Assembly: GCA_002495845.1 (NCBI GenBank)
Contig: DAHF01000069.1
Coordinates: 12,031-30,163, forward strand
Reading direction: 5' to 3'
Length of the DNA: 18,133 bases
Source: Sulfolobus sp. UBA167
Lineage (GTDB): Archaea > Thermoproteota > Thermoprotei_A > Sulfolobales > Sulfolobaceae
Shown: piece by piece, positions 7,495 to 14,316 of the stretch
How positions within the stretch are numbered: position 1 is the first letter of the stretch
Layout: each line of letters begins with the position of its first letter
Notes under the pieces: model-generated
What the model saw: only the letters and a program-made list of their open reading frames with translations
What the model was told of the DNA's origin: nothing
Database searches by the model: none
Made by a program: the position numbers and the translations under genes

Positions 7495-7669
7495 AGGCAT
7501 AATTAACGAAATAAAGAGAAGGTTAAAGCAGGATACTGTCCTCAAAGTTAAAGTAGCTACTGAAGACGATGTAAATGAAGTAGCTAGAAAAGTAGCTGAA
7601 AGTACGGGAGCCAAGCTTATAGAGACCAGAGGATTTACTTTCATACTGGCTAAAGATGATAGCTCTTGA
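7418..7669 (+). CDS. CRM (YhbY-like) domain RNA-binding protein
   Basis: 83-aa stand-alone CRM domain. Bacterial YhbY binds pre-50S particles and plant CRM domains bind group II introns; the archaeal form probably assists ribosome assembly or rRNA processing. The diagnostic IRIGKNGLNEG (17-27) contains the GxxG-type loop (GKNG 20-23), and the C-terminal RGFTFILAK (71-79) matches the family's final strand. The start fits homologues, which begin a few residues before this point, so the 77-nt overlap with rnp4 is real and not an over-long call. It overlaps the next gene by 14 nt. Part of a tight operon. Confidence 0.9.
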   Translation: MTSEELIKKVRASHPVIRIGKNGLNEGIINEIKRRLKQDTVLKVKVATEDDVNEVARKVAESTGAKLIETRGFTFILAKDDSS

Positions 7670-8129
7670 TGTGATTAGAGCTAAAGGACATTTTAATGTA
7701 AAAGGTACTCATCGGAATACTCTAGAAATAACCAAGGATGATTACCTCACACCTAGGGGGGACTGCATACTGGGTATAAATGCTGACAAAGCTCTCTCCG
7801 ATCTAGACGAAAAAGTAAAACAGATAATAAGTACTGATGGTTCGTATGTCTATTTAGTCATGAAAGTAGGAGAGAAAATTGACGTAGTACAGGGGGTTGG
7901 ATCTCATGAACTTTCATTATCTAATACTGAAAAATTGATAGTGAGAAGGTCGAGTTTTATTTCAGATTCTACCCTAATGTTGCGTTCAAATAAGGCTGCT
8001 AGGGACATTAGAAGGGATTTAATAGAGGAGCTGAAGGAGGAAGCAGACCTAACGGCTTTCGTGATCGCATCTGATCGTCCCCTTAAAGATGTAGAGGTTC
8101 TTAGCATAATCGTTAACTCTGATCCATGA
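7656..8129 (+). CDS. DUF371 family protein, function unknown
   Basis: 157-aa archaeal conserved protein. The opening (VIRAKGHFNVKGTHRNTLEIT) and the following LTPRGDCILGINADKAL are characteristic of DUF371. It has no membrane segment and is probably cytosolic. It is the third gene of the rnp4-CRM-DUF371 set, overlapping the CRM gene by 14 nt, so a role in RNA or translation is a reasonable guess from context only. Its final 81 nt run antisense to the end of the Trm5-like methyltransferase gene. The family is recognised with good confidence; the role is not. Confidence 0.85.
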   Translation: MIALDVIRAKGHFNVKGTHRNTLEITKDDYLTPRGDCILGINADKALSDLDEKVKQIISTDGSYVYLVMKVGEKIDVVQGVGSHELSLSNTEKLIVRRSSFISDSTLMLRSNKAARDIRRDLIEELKEEADLTAFVIASDRPLKDVEVLSIIVNSDP

Positions 8130-8951
8130 CGTTTTGAAGATCTTTCTAGAAGCTTCATCCTCGCTTTCACTTAGAGTATAGAAAATTACTGTTTTGCCTA
8201 CTCTACACAGTTCCTCTTTGAATTTTTCCACAATCGTAGGATTGTCAGCTATAACAGTTTCGAACGACGAGTCTCTGAACGGCAAGTATGAAGCATCATA
8301 TTGTACCACGTCTATCCACCTTTCAAGTTTGTTAATCTCCGCGCTGAGCTTCAGCATGTAAAGTCCATCTAAGTTTAGATCGCCTGCTACTACTGGAATC
8401 TTCTTTCTTGCTAAATGGAGAGAAAAAGGTCCATATCCGGCGAAGGCATCTAAAACTGAGATCGATCTTAGACTTTCGCTCACCTTTATTCTCTCGTTAG
8501 CCATTGTAGGATTCACATAAACTTTGGATACGTCCACAACAAATCTCAATCCATTTTCCTTGTACTCTGTCACCGGATCGTCCTTGCCTGCGATAAGGCT
8601 GATTTGGTTTATTCTGAGCTGTCCAGTTACCTTTTTCCTTAGGTACACAGACCTTACCTTCTTGTAGATATTGAGGATATAAGATGCAGCCTGAGAGTAA
8701 TCCTTTTCGTCCCCTTGATCCGTGATCAGAGCTATCTCTCCTACTATATAGTAGCTTCTCAAACCAGGGACTATTTGATTTAGTTTCTTAGTCCTCGATC
8801 TAAGTGGAGGATTGCATTCCTCTCCTGTATGGTCTGCCAAAGGTATGTAAGCGAAGTTGCCTTCAAAAAAGGGAGCATAATCAGGGTGAACTTTTAGGTT
8901 TTTTATTACCTCATTATACCTTCTCCTTTCAATCTTGATGCAAAAAACCAT
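8049..8951 (-). CDS. Trm5/Taw2-family SAM-dependent tRNA methyltransferase-like protein
   Basis: 300-aa protein of the Met-10+/Trm5 family, whose members methylate G37 of tRNA or build wyosine derivatives there. The family's pre-catalytic strand VDVSKVYVNP (139-148) with the following NER, SAM motif I DAFAGYGPFS (168-177), and the acidic end of strand 2 at D191 are all visible. The catalytic NLP-type motif of Trm5 is replaced by DNPT (236-239), so the exact reaction is uncertain. The C-terminal strand VNDYAKNLYIF fits the family, so the 81-nt overlap with DUF371 on the other strand is genuine. It lies 18 nt downstream of the FNR-like gene, probably in the same transcript. Confidence 0.75.
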   Translation of the reverse strand: MVFCIKIERRRYNEVIKNLKVHPDYAPFFEGNFAYIPLADHTGEECNPPLRSRTKKLNQIVPGLRSYYIVGEIALITDQGDEKDYSQAASYILNIYKKVRSVYLRKKVTGQLRINQISLIAGKDDPVTEYKENGLRFVVDVSKVYVNPTMANERIKVSESLRSISVLDAFAGYGPFSLHLARKKIPVVAGDLNLDGLYMLKLSAEINKLERWIDVVQYDASYLPFRDSSFETVIADNPTIVEKFKEELCRVGKTVIFYTLSESEDEASRKIFKTSWIRVNDYAKNLYIFKGTIRCDHESR

Positions 8952-8969
8952 TTTTTAAAAAGGAAATGA

Positions 8970-9968
8970 TTACTCTTTCTTAAATTTGCTCATCTCTGAG
9001 CTGTGACCTGCAAACAGAGATGCACGAGGGTCTATGTATTTCTTAGCAACACTTATAGCTATGGCTGCTTGGCCAAATCCTACAGCTATGAGAGCTAGCT
9101 TTGCAGATCCTTCCTGTTCTACAATGTCCCCTGCTGCATAAACTCCGGGCAGGTTAGTCTCCATCTTTGCGTTTACTACTACGCTTCTTCCTTTCATGTT
9201 CAGACCCCACTTGACCATGTTGCCGAGCTCCCCTTTGTGTCCGATGCTTATGATGACATCATCGACATCAAGGGTCTTTTCCTCATTCGTTCTATTATCG
9301 AATATGATAGCTTGGTTTACCTTAGTTCCATCTCCCTTGACTTCCTTTAATTCATGCCATGTGTACACAGTAGCTACCTCATACATTTCCTTCACGCTCC
9401 TTTCATGTGCTCTAAATTGATCCCTTCTGTGAGCTAAATATACCTTCTTAGCTATAGGGGCTAGTGTTAGGGCCCAATCTACAGCGGAATCTCCTCCTCC
9501 CACTATTAAGATTCTCTTTCCTTCAAAGTCCTTCTTTCTTTTCACGGTGTAGAAGACTCCCTTATTTTCATATTCTATTTCGCCCTTTGCTCCAAGTCTT
9601 ACTGGCTCTATCTTACCTATTCCCGCAGCTATCATTACAGCCTTTGCCTTGTAGGATCCTACGTTAGTCTTAATTGTCCACATTCCGTCATCGGTCTTCT
9701 CGAGCTGGTCAGCTAGCTCATTTAACCTCACTTCAGGGGAAAACATTTTAGCTTGCTCAATTAGGTTCATAGCTAAGTCATATGCCTGAATCCCAGGGAA
9801 TCCTCCTACATCGTAGACCATCTTTTCAGGATACCATTTTATTAGCTGACCGCCTAGTTCGTCTTGTGCTTCTATCACCACAGCCTTCATATCACGTAAG
9901 CCTGCGTAAAATGCTGAGAATAGACCAATTGGCCCTCCTCCTATTACGGCTATATCATATTCGCCCAT
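8970..9968 (-). CDS. Ferredoxin/flavodoxin-NADP+ reductase, thioredoxin-reductase-like type
   Basis: 332-aa FAD- and NAD(P)H-binding flavoprotein. The FAD dinucleotide motif is GGGPIG (10-15) and the NAD(P) motif is GGGDSA (157-162). The late FAD-binding GVYAAGDI motif is also present. The CxxC redox pair of thioredoxin reductases, normally just before the second dinucleotide fold segment's end, is absent. With the roughly 330-aa length this places it with YumC-type ferredoxin-NADP+ reductases. Likely role: moving electrons between NADPH and ferredoxin in the cytosol. The ATG at 9968 has a Shine-Dalgarno GGAGGG (minus strand, 9975-9980) and a TATA element at 10006-10011. First gene of a likely two-gene unit with the Trm5-like gene. 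Confidence 0.85.
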   Translation of the reverse strand: MGEYDIAVIGGGPIGLFSAFYAGLRDMKAVVIEAQDELGGQLIKWYPEKMVYDVGGFPGIQAYDLAMNLIEQAKMFSPEVRLNELADQLEKTDDGMWTIKTNVGSYKAKAVMIAAGIGKIEPVRLGAKGEIEYENKGVFYTVKRKKDFEGKRILIVGGGDSAVDWALTLAPIAKKVYLAHRRDQFRAHERSVKEMYEVATVYTWHELKEVKGDGTKVNQAIIFDNRTNEEKTLDVDDVIISIGHKGELGNMVKWGLNMKGRSVVVNAKMETNLPGVYAAGDIVEQEGSAKLALIAVGFGQAAIAISVAKKYIDPRASLFAGHSSEMSKFKKE

Positions 9969-9974
9969 TAAATA

Positions 9975-9980
9975 CCCTCC
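9975..9980 (-). promoter_or_regulatory. Shine-Dalgarno site of the FNR-like gene
   Basis: GGAGGG on the minus strand, 6 nt before the ATG at 9968. It implies a short leader transcript, unlike the leaderless-looking genes around it. Confidence 0.55.
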
Positions 9981-10005
9981 GTGCTTCTTTTACAAGCTTA
10001 TACTA

Positions 10006-10011
10006 TTTAAA
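10006..10011. promoter_or_regulatory. Palindromic TATA core shared by two divergent genes
   Basis: TTTAAA, within CTATTTAAACTT, is centred at 10008.5. That is about 40 nt from both the minus-strand ATG at 9968 and the plus-strand ATG at 10048. It is the only good TATA match in the 79-bp gap. Confidence 0.5.
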
Positions 10012-10047
10012 CTTTTACTTATCTATCTTTGACAATGGGTTATTACT

Positions 10048-10404
10048 ATGGATGAACAACTAATTGAGATTTTATTGATACTCGGTTTATCAACTTTCCC
10101 TCTTCTTATGGTAGCATGGGTTAGAACTTATAGGAAACTTATCGAGGGAGGTCTGGAGTATGTTGGAGAAAACTATAATGACAAGAAGATAACAGTACCT
10201 CCTAACAAGTCAGCTACGGTTTATGTCAGGGGGAAATGCGTTTTGTTGTCAGAGGGAATGAATTCTTGGTTTACGATAAGGATCAACAACGGTGTGAGGC
10301 AACGTGTATTCAAAATAAGGTTGATAAACACTGAAGGAGATCTAACAATAATAAATGAAAGTAGGACTATGCCCTTGAATTTAGTAATTAGATGTGAAGC
10401 TTAA
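10048..10404 (+). CDS. Small membrane-anchored protein with beta-rich domain, unrecognised
   Basis: 118-aa protein. Residues 5-27 form a hydrophobic helix (IEILLILGLSTFPLLMVAW) that is probably an N-terminal anchor. It is followed by a basic stretch (VRTYRKL) and then a domain of about 85 residues rich in alternating hydrophobic residues, suggesting a small beta sandwich. No motif allows assignment; the anchor followed by positive charges suggests the domain may stay cytoplasmic. A shared TATA element lies about 40 nt upstream. An ATG at 10035 is in another frame and closes after six codons. The 3' end overlaps the MFS gene by 17 nt on the other strand. Confidence 0.65.
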   Translation: MDEQLIEILLILGLSTFPLLMVAWVRTYRKLIEGGLEYVGENYNDKKITVPPNKSATVYVRGKCVLLSEGMNSWFTIRINNGVRQRVFKIRLINTEGDLTIINESRTMPLNLVIRCEA

Positions 10405-11452
10405 GTTTAAGTGCTGATGATGTGAGAATCAACGCTATAGCAAGAGTTGTCACCCAAATAAAGTAACCGCTTGCGCTTCCTATCGGTTGTAATGACATTC
10501 CTATCAGTATGTCCACCGTGTTTACTTCGGCTAGGGCTACGCTGGAACCTTCCTTTGCGATGTATGACGTCACAGAATAAAGGATCGATATGGCAAGTTC
10601 GTTGAAAACACCAAGTATGAAAATTGCTGGTATGAAGAAGTAAGTGTATAACATCAACGATGGTATAGTGCCTGCGAGGGAGGAAAGGATAAAAATCTTG
10701 AATTTGTCAACTTTGTCGCCTAAGAAACCAAGCGAACCCCCCAACATGGAAGCTAAAAGGAGAAGGCTTGTTATTTCCGAACTTGAAGTGACAGGGATAT
10801 GGAGGTAATACAACGAGAAAGTGGGGAACAGCTCTCCTATTACGTAGTATACACCCCAGACCCCTGAAGTGGAAAGCCCTAGATAGAATATCCTCCTGTC
10901 TTTCACTACGTTCCAGTTAGGCTTTAAGTCGGCCTTGGTGAAAAAACACAGTAAGGAAGATAGGAGAGTCAGGGCTGATATCAACAGGAAAGAGATTGGT
11001 CCATAAGATTTCTCTAGGAATATCCAGTTCAACCCTAACAGTCCCCCAAGGGAGAAGAGAGAATTATAAATTCCCAGGGCCGTGGATGGTCTGTCCTTAT
11101 TGAGCAGGACTAGGAGTCCCCCTCCGCTGGAGAAGAAAAGGGACGCACCTATCCCTGCCATCATGTATGAGAGCAATAGCTCATAGAATGACTCAGAAAC
11201 GTATACTAAGATTGGAGAGACTGACATAATTACTAAACCTAAGGTCAAACTTCTCCTTAGCCCTATCTTGGAAGATATGAACGCAGATGGTAGTTGCATC
11301 GAGCCGGAACCAATGAAGAAGGAAAGAGGAACCAACCCAGCATAAGAAGGTGGAAGGGAAAACCTCGACAAGATCTCGGGCAAAATTGGAGCGAGATAAA
11401 ACCATTGTATGGCGTAAATCACCCTGGCTAAGAATATCCTCTTTCCGTCCAT
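10388..11452 (-). CDS. Major facilitator superfamily (MFS) permease
   Basis: 354-aa polytopic membrane protein with roughly 11-12 hydrophobic segments. The loop after the second segment (ISSKIGLRRSLTLG) matches the MFS loop 2-3 signature of a glycine-basic pattern, and a related GGSLGFLGDKVDKFK sequence appears at the start of the second half, as expected from the two-fold MFS repeat. The protein is shorter than the usual 400 aa, mainly from short loops. The substrate cannot be told. The start at 11452 has the TATA palindrome 26 nt upstream, indicating a leaderless transcript. Divergent from NAD kinase. Confidence 0.82.
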   Translation of the reverse strand: MDGKRIFLARVIYAIQWFYLAPILPEILSRFSLPPSYAGLVPLSFFIGSGSMQLPSAFISSKIGLRRSLTLGLVIMSVSPILVYVSESFYELLLSYMMAGIGASLFFSSGGGLLVLLNKDRPSTALGIYNSLFSLGGLLGLNWIFLEKSYGPISFLLISALTLLSSLLCFFTKADLKPNWNVVKDRRIFYLGLSTSGVWGVYYVIGELFPTFSLYYLHIPVTSSSEITSLLLLASMLGGSLGFLGDKVDKFKIFILSSLAGTIPSLMLYTYFFIPAIFILGVFNELAISILYSVTSYIAKEGSSVALAEVNTVDILIGMSLQPIGSASGYFIWVTTLAIALILTSSALKLKLHI

Positions 11453-11474
11453 TGGGTTTAGAGGCTGAGATTAC

Positions 11475-11482
11475 TATTAATA
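11475..11482. promoter_or_regulatory. Perfectly palindromic TATA box between MFS gene and NAD kinase
   Basis: TATTAATA is identical on both strands. Its centre (11478.5) is 26-27 nt from the MFS ATG at 11452 and 28-29 nt from the NAD kinase ATG at 11507. Both distances are right for leaderless transcription in Sulfolobales. Confidence 0.6.
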
Positions 11483-11506
11483 ACTACCTCATTTACTGAA
11501 TCTTAG

Positions 11507-12253
11507 ATGAAGTTTAAAATCATCAGCAAGCCTTCACAAACAGTCCTTGAGTTAGTTGAGAAAGTGAAGAAGGAAGGCATAGAAAAGGGGTTTACTTACA
11601 CCGATAATGGAGATGCTGACTTCGTCGTGGCAATAGGCGGGGATGGAACTCTTCTTAGGGCAGTGAAAGAAGGTAAACCTATAGTAGGAGTAAAAGCTGG
11701 AAGGAGGGGCTTCTTGATGGACGTGCCTAAGGAAAGGGTTGGAGAAATTTTCGACAGATTGAAGGAAGGAGACTACAAGGAGGAAGAATATCTCCTCATA
11801 GAAGGAGATTACAATGGAAAGAAAATCAGGGCTTTCAACGAAATAGGGGTCATGTTCGATAGACCGGAGGCAATACAGCTTTCCGCTAGATTCGGGTCTA
11901 CTGAGATCACAGTGGAGGGTGATGGAATCTTAATCTCGACTCCGCAGGGAAGTAGCGGATGGAGCATGTCAATTACGAGGAACTTAATTTGTAGCAAACT
12001 AGACGTGCTTGAAGTTGTTTTCGTAAACCCTATATATCAGCCACTGAGGTCTATCGTTGTTGATGCTGTTCCAATAACGGTAAAAATGCTCGACAAAGGT
12101 TACATCCAAACAGCTAGGATTGTTGCTGACGGTGAGGTATTTTCGACGATTAGAACGAACGAGGAGCTAACGATTTTTCCTTTAAAGACAAAAGCGAAAG
12201 TTCTGAGATTCTTTGACCTCGATCCTGTGAGGGAGTCATTATGGACAAAATAA
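11507..12253 (+). CDS. nadK: NAD kinase (ATP-NAD kinase)
   Basis: 248-aa cytosolic enzyme that phosphorylates NAD+ to NADP+. The signature GGDGT lies at 44-48 within VVAIGGDGTLLRAV. The conserved NE dyad is at AFNEIGV (about 105-111), and the glycine-rich GDGILISTPQGSSGWSMS follows, matching the family's GDGxxxSTPxGSTAY motif. Length is normal for archaeal NAD kinases. The gene starts leaderless from the palindromic TATA element and overlaps the next gene, nob1, by 13 nt, so the two form an operon. The NADP it makes is the cofactor expected for the FNR-like enzyme upstream. Confidence 0.95.
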   Translation: MKFKIISKPSQTVLELVEKVKKEGIEKGFTYTDNGDADFVVAIGGDGTLLRAVKEGKPIVGVKAGRRGFLMDVPKERVGEIFDRLKEGDYKEEEYLLIEGDYNGKKIRAFNEIGVMFDRPEAIQLSARFGSTEITVEGDGILISTPQGSSGWSMSITRNLICSKLDVLEVVFVNPIYQPLRSIVVDAVPITVKMLDKGYIQTARIVADGEVFSTIRTNEELTIFPLKTKAKVLRFFDLDPVRESLWTK

Positions 12254-12720
12254 TCATGGACACTGCTGGCTTCCTAGCTGGCCTAGAGAACGCCTTCCCA
12301 AGGGTCTATACGACCGAGGAAGTCATCCAGGAGGTGAAAGATTCTTTTTCGAGGCAAAATCTAAATATGGCAATATCAAGTGGGAAGATATCCATATTCA
12401 AGCCAAAGCAGTCAAGCGTAAAGGAAGCCATGAATTACATAAGGCAAGTCAGGGACAATACGCTTTCTAAAGCCGACGTGTCCATCTTAGCGTTGGCGTT
12501 AGAGCTAAGACCTTGCCTTGTATTGACTGACGACTTTTCCCTCCAGAACGTTTTGAAATCAATGGGAATAGAATACAGATCGGTTAAAGCTAAGGGAAGC
12601 GTCAACGACGTCAAGGAATTTCAGTACGTATGTGAAGGTTGTGGAAAGGTCTACAAGCACAAGGTAAATGAATGTGAAGTATGTGGAAGCGCGGTAGTCA
12701 AGAAGAGCAAAAGGCGTTGA
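12241..12720 (+). CDS. nob1: Nob1 endoribonuclease (PIN domain plus zinc ribbon)
   Basis: 159-aa nuclease that trims the 3' end of the small-subunit rRNA precursor. The PIN domain (1-115) has the acidic active-site set: D7 (IIMDTAGFL), a glutamate in the TTEEVIQEVKD helix (about 27-31), D79 (SKADVSILALA) and D97/D98 (LTDDFSLQN). The C-terminal zinc ribbon has C131-x2-C134 and C145-x2-C148, and a basic tail (VVKKSKRR) ends the protein. Length matches archaeal Nob1. The ATG lies within the 3' end of nadK, indicating translational coupling. The remains of a TnpB element begin directly after its stop codon. Confidence 0.93.
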   Translation: MDKIIMDTAGFLAGLENAFPRVYTTEEVIQEVKDSFSRQNLNMAISSGKISIFKPKQSSVKEAMNYIRQVRDNTLSKADVSILALALELRPCLVLTDDFSLQNVLKSMGIEYRSVKAKGSVNDVKEFQYVCEGCGKVYKHKVNECEVCGSAVVKKSKRR

Positions 12721-12779
12721 CGCTTCAAAGAGCTTATCTATGTGACGTAGAGTCATTCATAACGTTAGTCTTGTCTAGC

Positions 12780-12836
12780 CTTACCGTTCTTGAGGGGGAA
12801 CGTCACAGAATCCCTCAGACTTGTGTAGATGTATAG
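12780..12836 (+). pseudogene. C-terminal remnant of tnpB
   Basis: In the frame starting at 12780 the sequence reads LTVLEGERHRIPQTCVDV and then TAG. It resembles C-termini of crenarchaeal TnpB proteins as I recall them; this is not a database comparison. The frame stays open upstream into nob1 but the residues there are not recognisable as TnpB, so the true left border of the remnant lies somewhere between about 12721 and 12780. Confidence 0.5.
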
Positions 12837-12924
12837 TGTAGTGGAGCTCAGTCCTCCACCACTACTTCGTTACCGGCAAGGTAGAGCCGTGAAGCAGAAA
12901 CCCCGTAAGGGCGGTGTAGTTCAC
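12791..12924 (+). ncRNA. Omega-RNA (reRNA)-like structured right end
   Basis: Several stems are visible: TGAGGG/CCCTCA (12791-12796 with 12812-12817), GTAGTGG/CCACTAC (12838-12844 with 12859-12865), CGGC/GCCG (12874-12877 with 12886-12889) and the closing GTGAA/TTCAC (12889-12893 with 12920-12924) enclosing CCC-GTAA-GGG. This order overlaps the end of tnpB and finishes at the right end, as in omega RNAs that guide TnpB. In a functional element the guide would be the bases directly after 12924. Whether it is transcribed now is unknown. Confidence 0.45.
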
Positions 12925-13020
12925 AGCGTCCCATTTGTCGAAGAAGGTAAAAACAAGTATTTAACAAGAAGATGTATATGTATCACGTTTATCTTCCACT
13001 CGTAGTTCCGTTAATGTGAA

Positions 13021-13029
13021 ATATTTTTA
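13021..13029 (+). promoter_or_regulatory. TATA-like element and SD of the class V aminotransferase gene
   Basis: ATATTTTTA is centred 44 nt before the ATG at 13069. The implied leader of about 18 nt contains GGTG at 13058-13061, a reasonable Shine-Dalgarno core 7 nt before the start. Confidence 0.4.
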
Positions 13030-13068
13030 ATCCCCAGAATGCAAGAAAGAAGTCTTTGGTGCTAGAGG

Positions 13069-14193
13069 ATGAAAATAGATTATATGGAGTTCCGAGACCT
13101 TGTCCCGGTGACGAGGAAGTACAAATATCTGAACCATGCCGCAATCTCCCCTACTCCACTACCAGTATTGATGGACTCCTTCTCTTTCATGTATGACGTT
13201 GCAGATGGAGGAACAATTGCAGTTAACTACGCGGAAAGGGAGGATCTTAATTACATCAGGAAGCCCATTTCCCGTTTGATAAATTCGCACGTCAAAGAAG
13301 TGTCGTTGATAGAGAATACGTCATATGGAATAAACATGATAATACACGGCATAGGATTAAAAGAAGGGGATGAGATATTGACTGATTCTAGCGAATTTCC
13401 AGCGATTACTTCCGCGTCTTTTAAGTTGTCAAAGAGGGGGATCAAGGTGAAAATAGTGGAAGTCAGCCCAGAGACATTCGAGGACGATATTATTTCCAAT
13501 TTAAATGAAAACGTAAGGCTGATAGCAATAAGCTCTACCAGCTTTCTGACTGGTGTAACTCCAGACTTATCTAAGATAGGCAAAGAGGCTAAATCTAATG
13601 GTAGTCTCTTACTAGTTGACGGTATTCAGACCGTAGGAGCAGGCAACATAGACGTCGAAAAGGATGGAATAGACTTCCTAGTGGCTGGAGGATACAAATG
13701 GATGATGTCACCCCAGGGCTCAGGTTTCATGTTTGTGAGGAAAGGGCTCTTGGAGGATCCACCGTGGTATGGGTGGAGGGCAGACTCTGAGTATGAAGAG
13801 TTCAACCCTTACAAATTCACCCCGGACAAAGGACCTCGCAGATTTGAAATAGGAACATATCCTATGGTCTCTCTCGTTGGGATGAAGAAGGCTGCAGAGA
13901 TTATTCATGAGAACTCGTCCATGATATACAGTAGAGTCAGAGAATTATCAAAGCTGGCCATCGAATGCCTGAAAGATAAGGGAATGAAAGTGCTAACTCC
14001 AGAAGAAAAGAGAACTGGTATAGTGACCGTCGAGGTTAAAGATCCAAGGAAGACGGTGGAGGAACTGTTCAGTAAGTACAGAATCATAGTCTCTCCTAGG
14101 GGGAAGGGAATCAGAATTTCAGCCCATTTTTACAACACGGAAGAAGAGGTCAAGGAAGCGTGTGAAAACATATCTAGAATAGAGAATCAATGA
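13069..14193 (+). CDS. Class V aminotransferase-fold PLP enzyme
   Basis: 374-aa fold-type I PLP enzyme of the NifS/isopenicillin-N-epimerase group. N-terminal LNHAAISPTP (21-30) is the usual substrate-loop opening. VDGIQTVG (183-190) carries the PLP ring Asp184 and Gln187, and AGGYKWMM (206-213) carries the Schiff-base Lys210. The C-terminal domain ends with RIIVSPRGKGIRISAHFYNTEEE, including the substrate-carboxylate arginine. The cysteine-bearing loop of true cysteine desulfurases is not present, so sulfur transfer is unlikely. Epimerase, lyase or aminotransferase action on a small amino acid is more probable. Stands alone behind the TnpB relic; substrate unknown. Confidence 0.85.
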   Translation: MKIDYMEFRDLVPVTRKYKYLNHAAISPTPLPVLMDSFSFMYDVADGGTIAVNYAEREDLNYIRKPISRLINSHVKEVSLIENTSYGINMIIHGIGLKEGDEILTDSSEFPAITSASFKLSKRGIKVKIVEVSPETFEDDIISNLNENVRLIAISSTSFLTGVTPDLSKIGKEAKSNGSLLLVDGIQTVGAGNIDVEKDGIDFLVAGGYKWMMSPQGSGFMFVRKGLLEDPPWYGWRADSEYEEFNPYKFTPDKGPRRFEIGTYPMVSLVGMKKAAEIIHENSSMIYSRVRELSKLAIECLKDKGMKVLTPEEKRTGIVTVEVKDPRKTVEELFSKYRIIVSPRGKGIRISAHFYNTEEEVKEACENISRIENQ

Positions 14194-14244
14194 AAAACGG
14201 AAACTAAATCCATGCAAAAGGATAAAAAACAGACTTTGATATTT

Positions 14245-14261
14245 TTAGTTCAATAAACTAA
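14245..14261. terminator. Candidate bidirectional terminator hairpin
   Basis: TTAGTT (14245-14250), a 5-nt loop, then AACTAA (14256-14261). It lies in the 123-bp gap between two convergent genes, with T-rich sequence on the plus-strand entry side. AT-only stems of this size are common by chance in such DNA. Confidence 0.25.
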
Positions 14262-14316
14262 GTACTAATCAGAGAATGAGAGAAATATATCATAAGCAGG
14301 GAAAATATACGTTGAA

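Larger units (their letters stand above)
12721..12945 (+). mobile_element. Relic of an IS200/IS605-type element (tnpB 3' end and right end)
   Basis: The region between nob1 and the aminotransferase gene holds no intact gene. It does hold the ordered parts expected at the 3' end of a tnpB element: a short tnpB C-terminal frame (ending 12836), a GTAGTGG/CCACTAC hairpin (12838-12865), a CGGC/GCCG stem (12874-12889), and a terminal hairpin closed by GTGAA (12889-12893) with TTCAC (12920-12924). The arrangement GAAGCAGAAACCCCG...GTAGTTCAC resembles, from memory, right ends of Sulfolobales TnpB elements. No tnpA, left end or bulk of tnpB is present, so it is truncated and cannot move itself. Outer borders are estimates. 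Confidence 0.6.
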
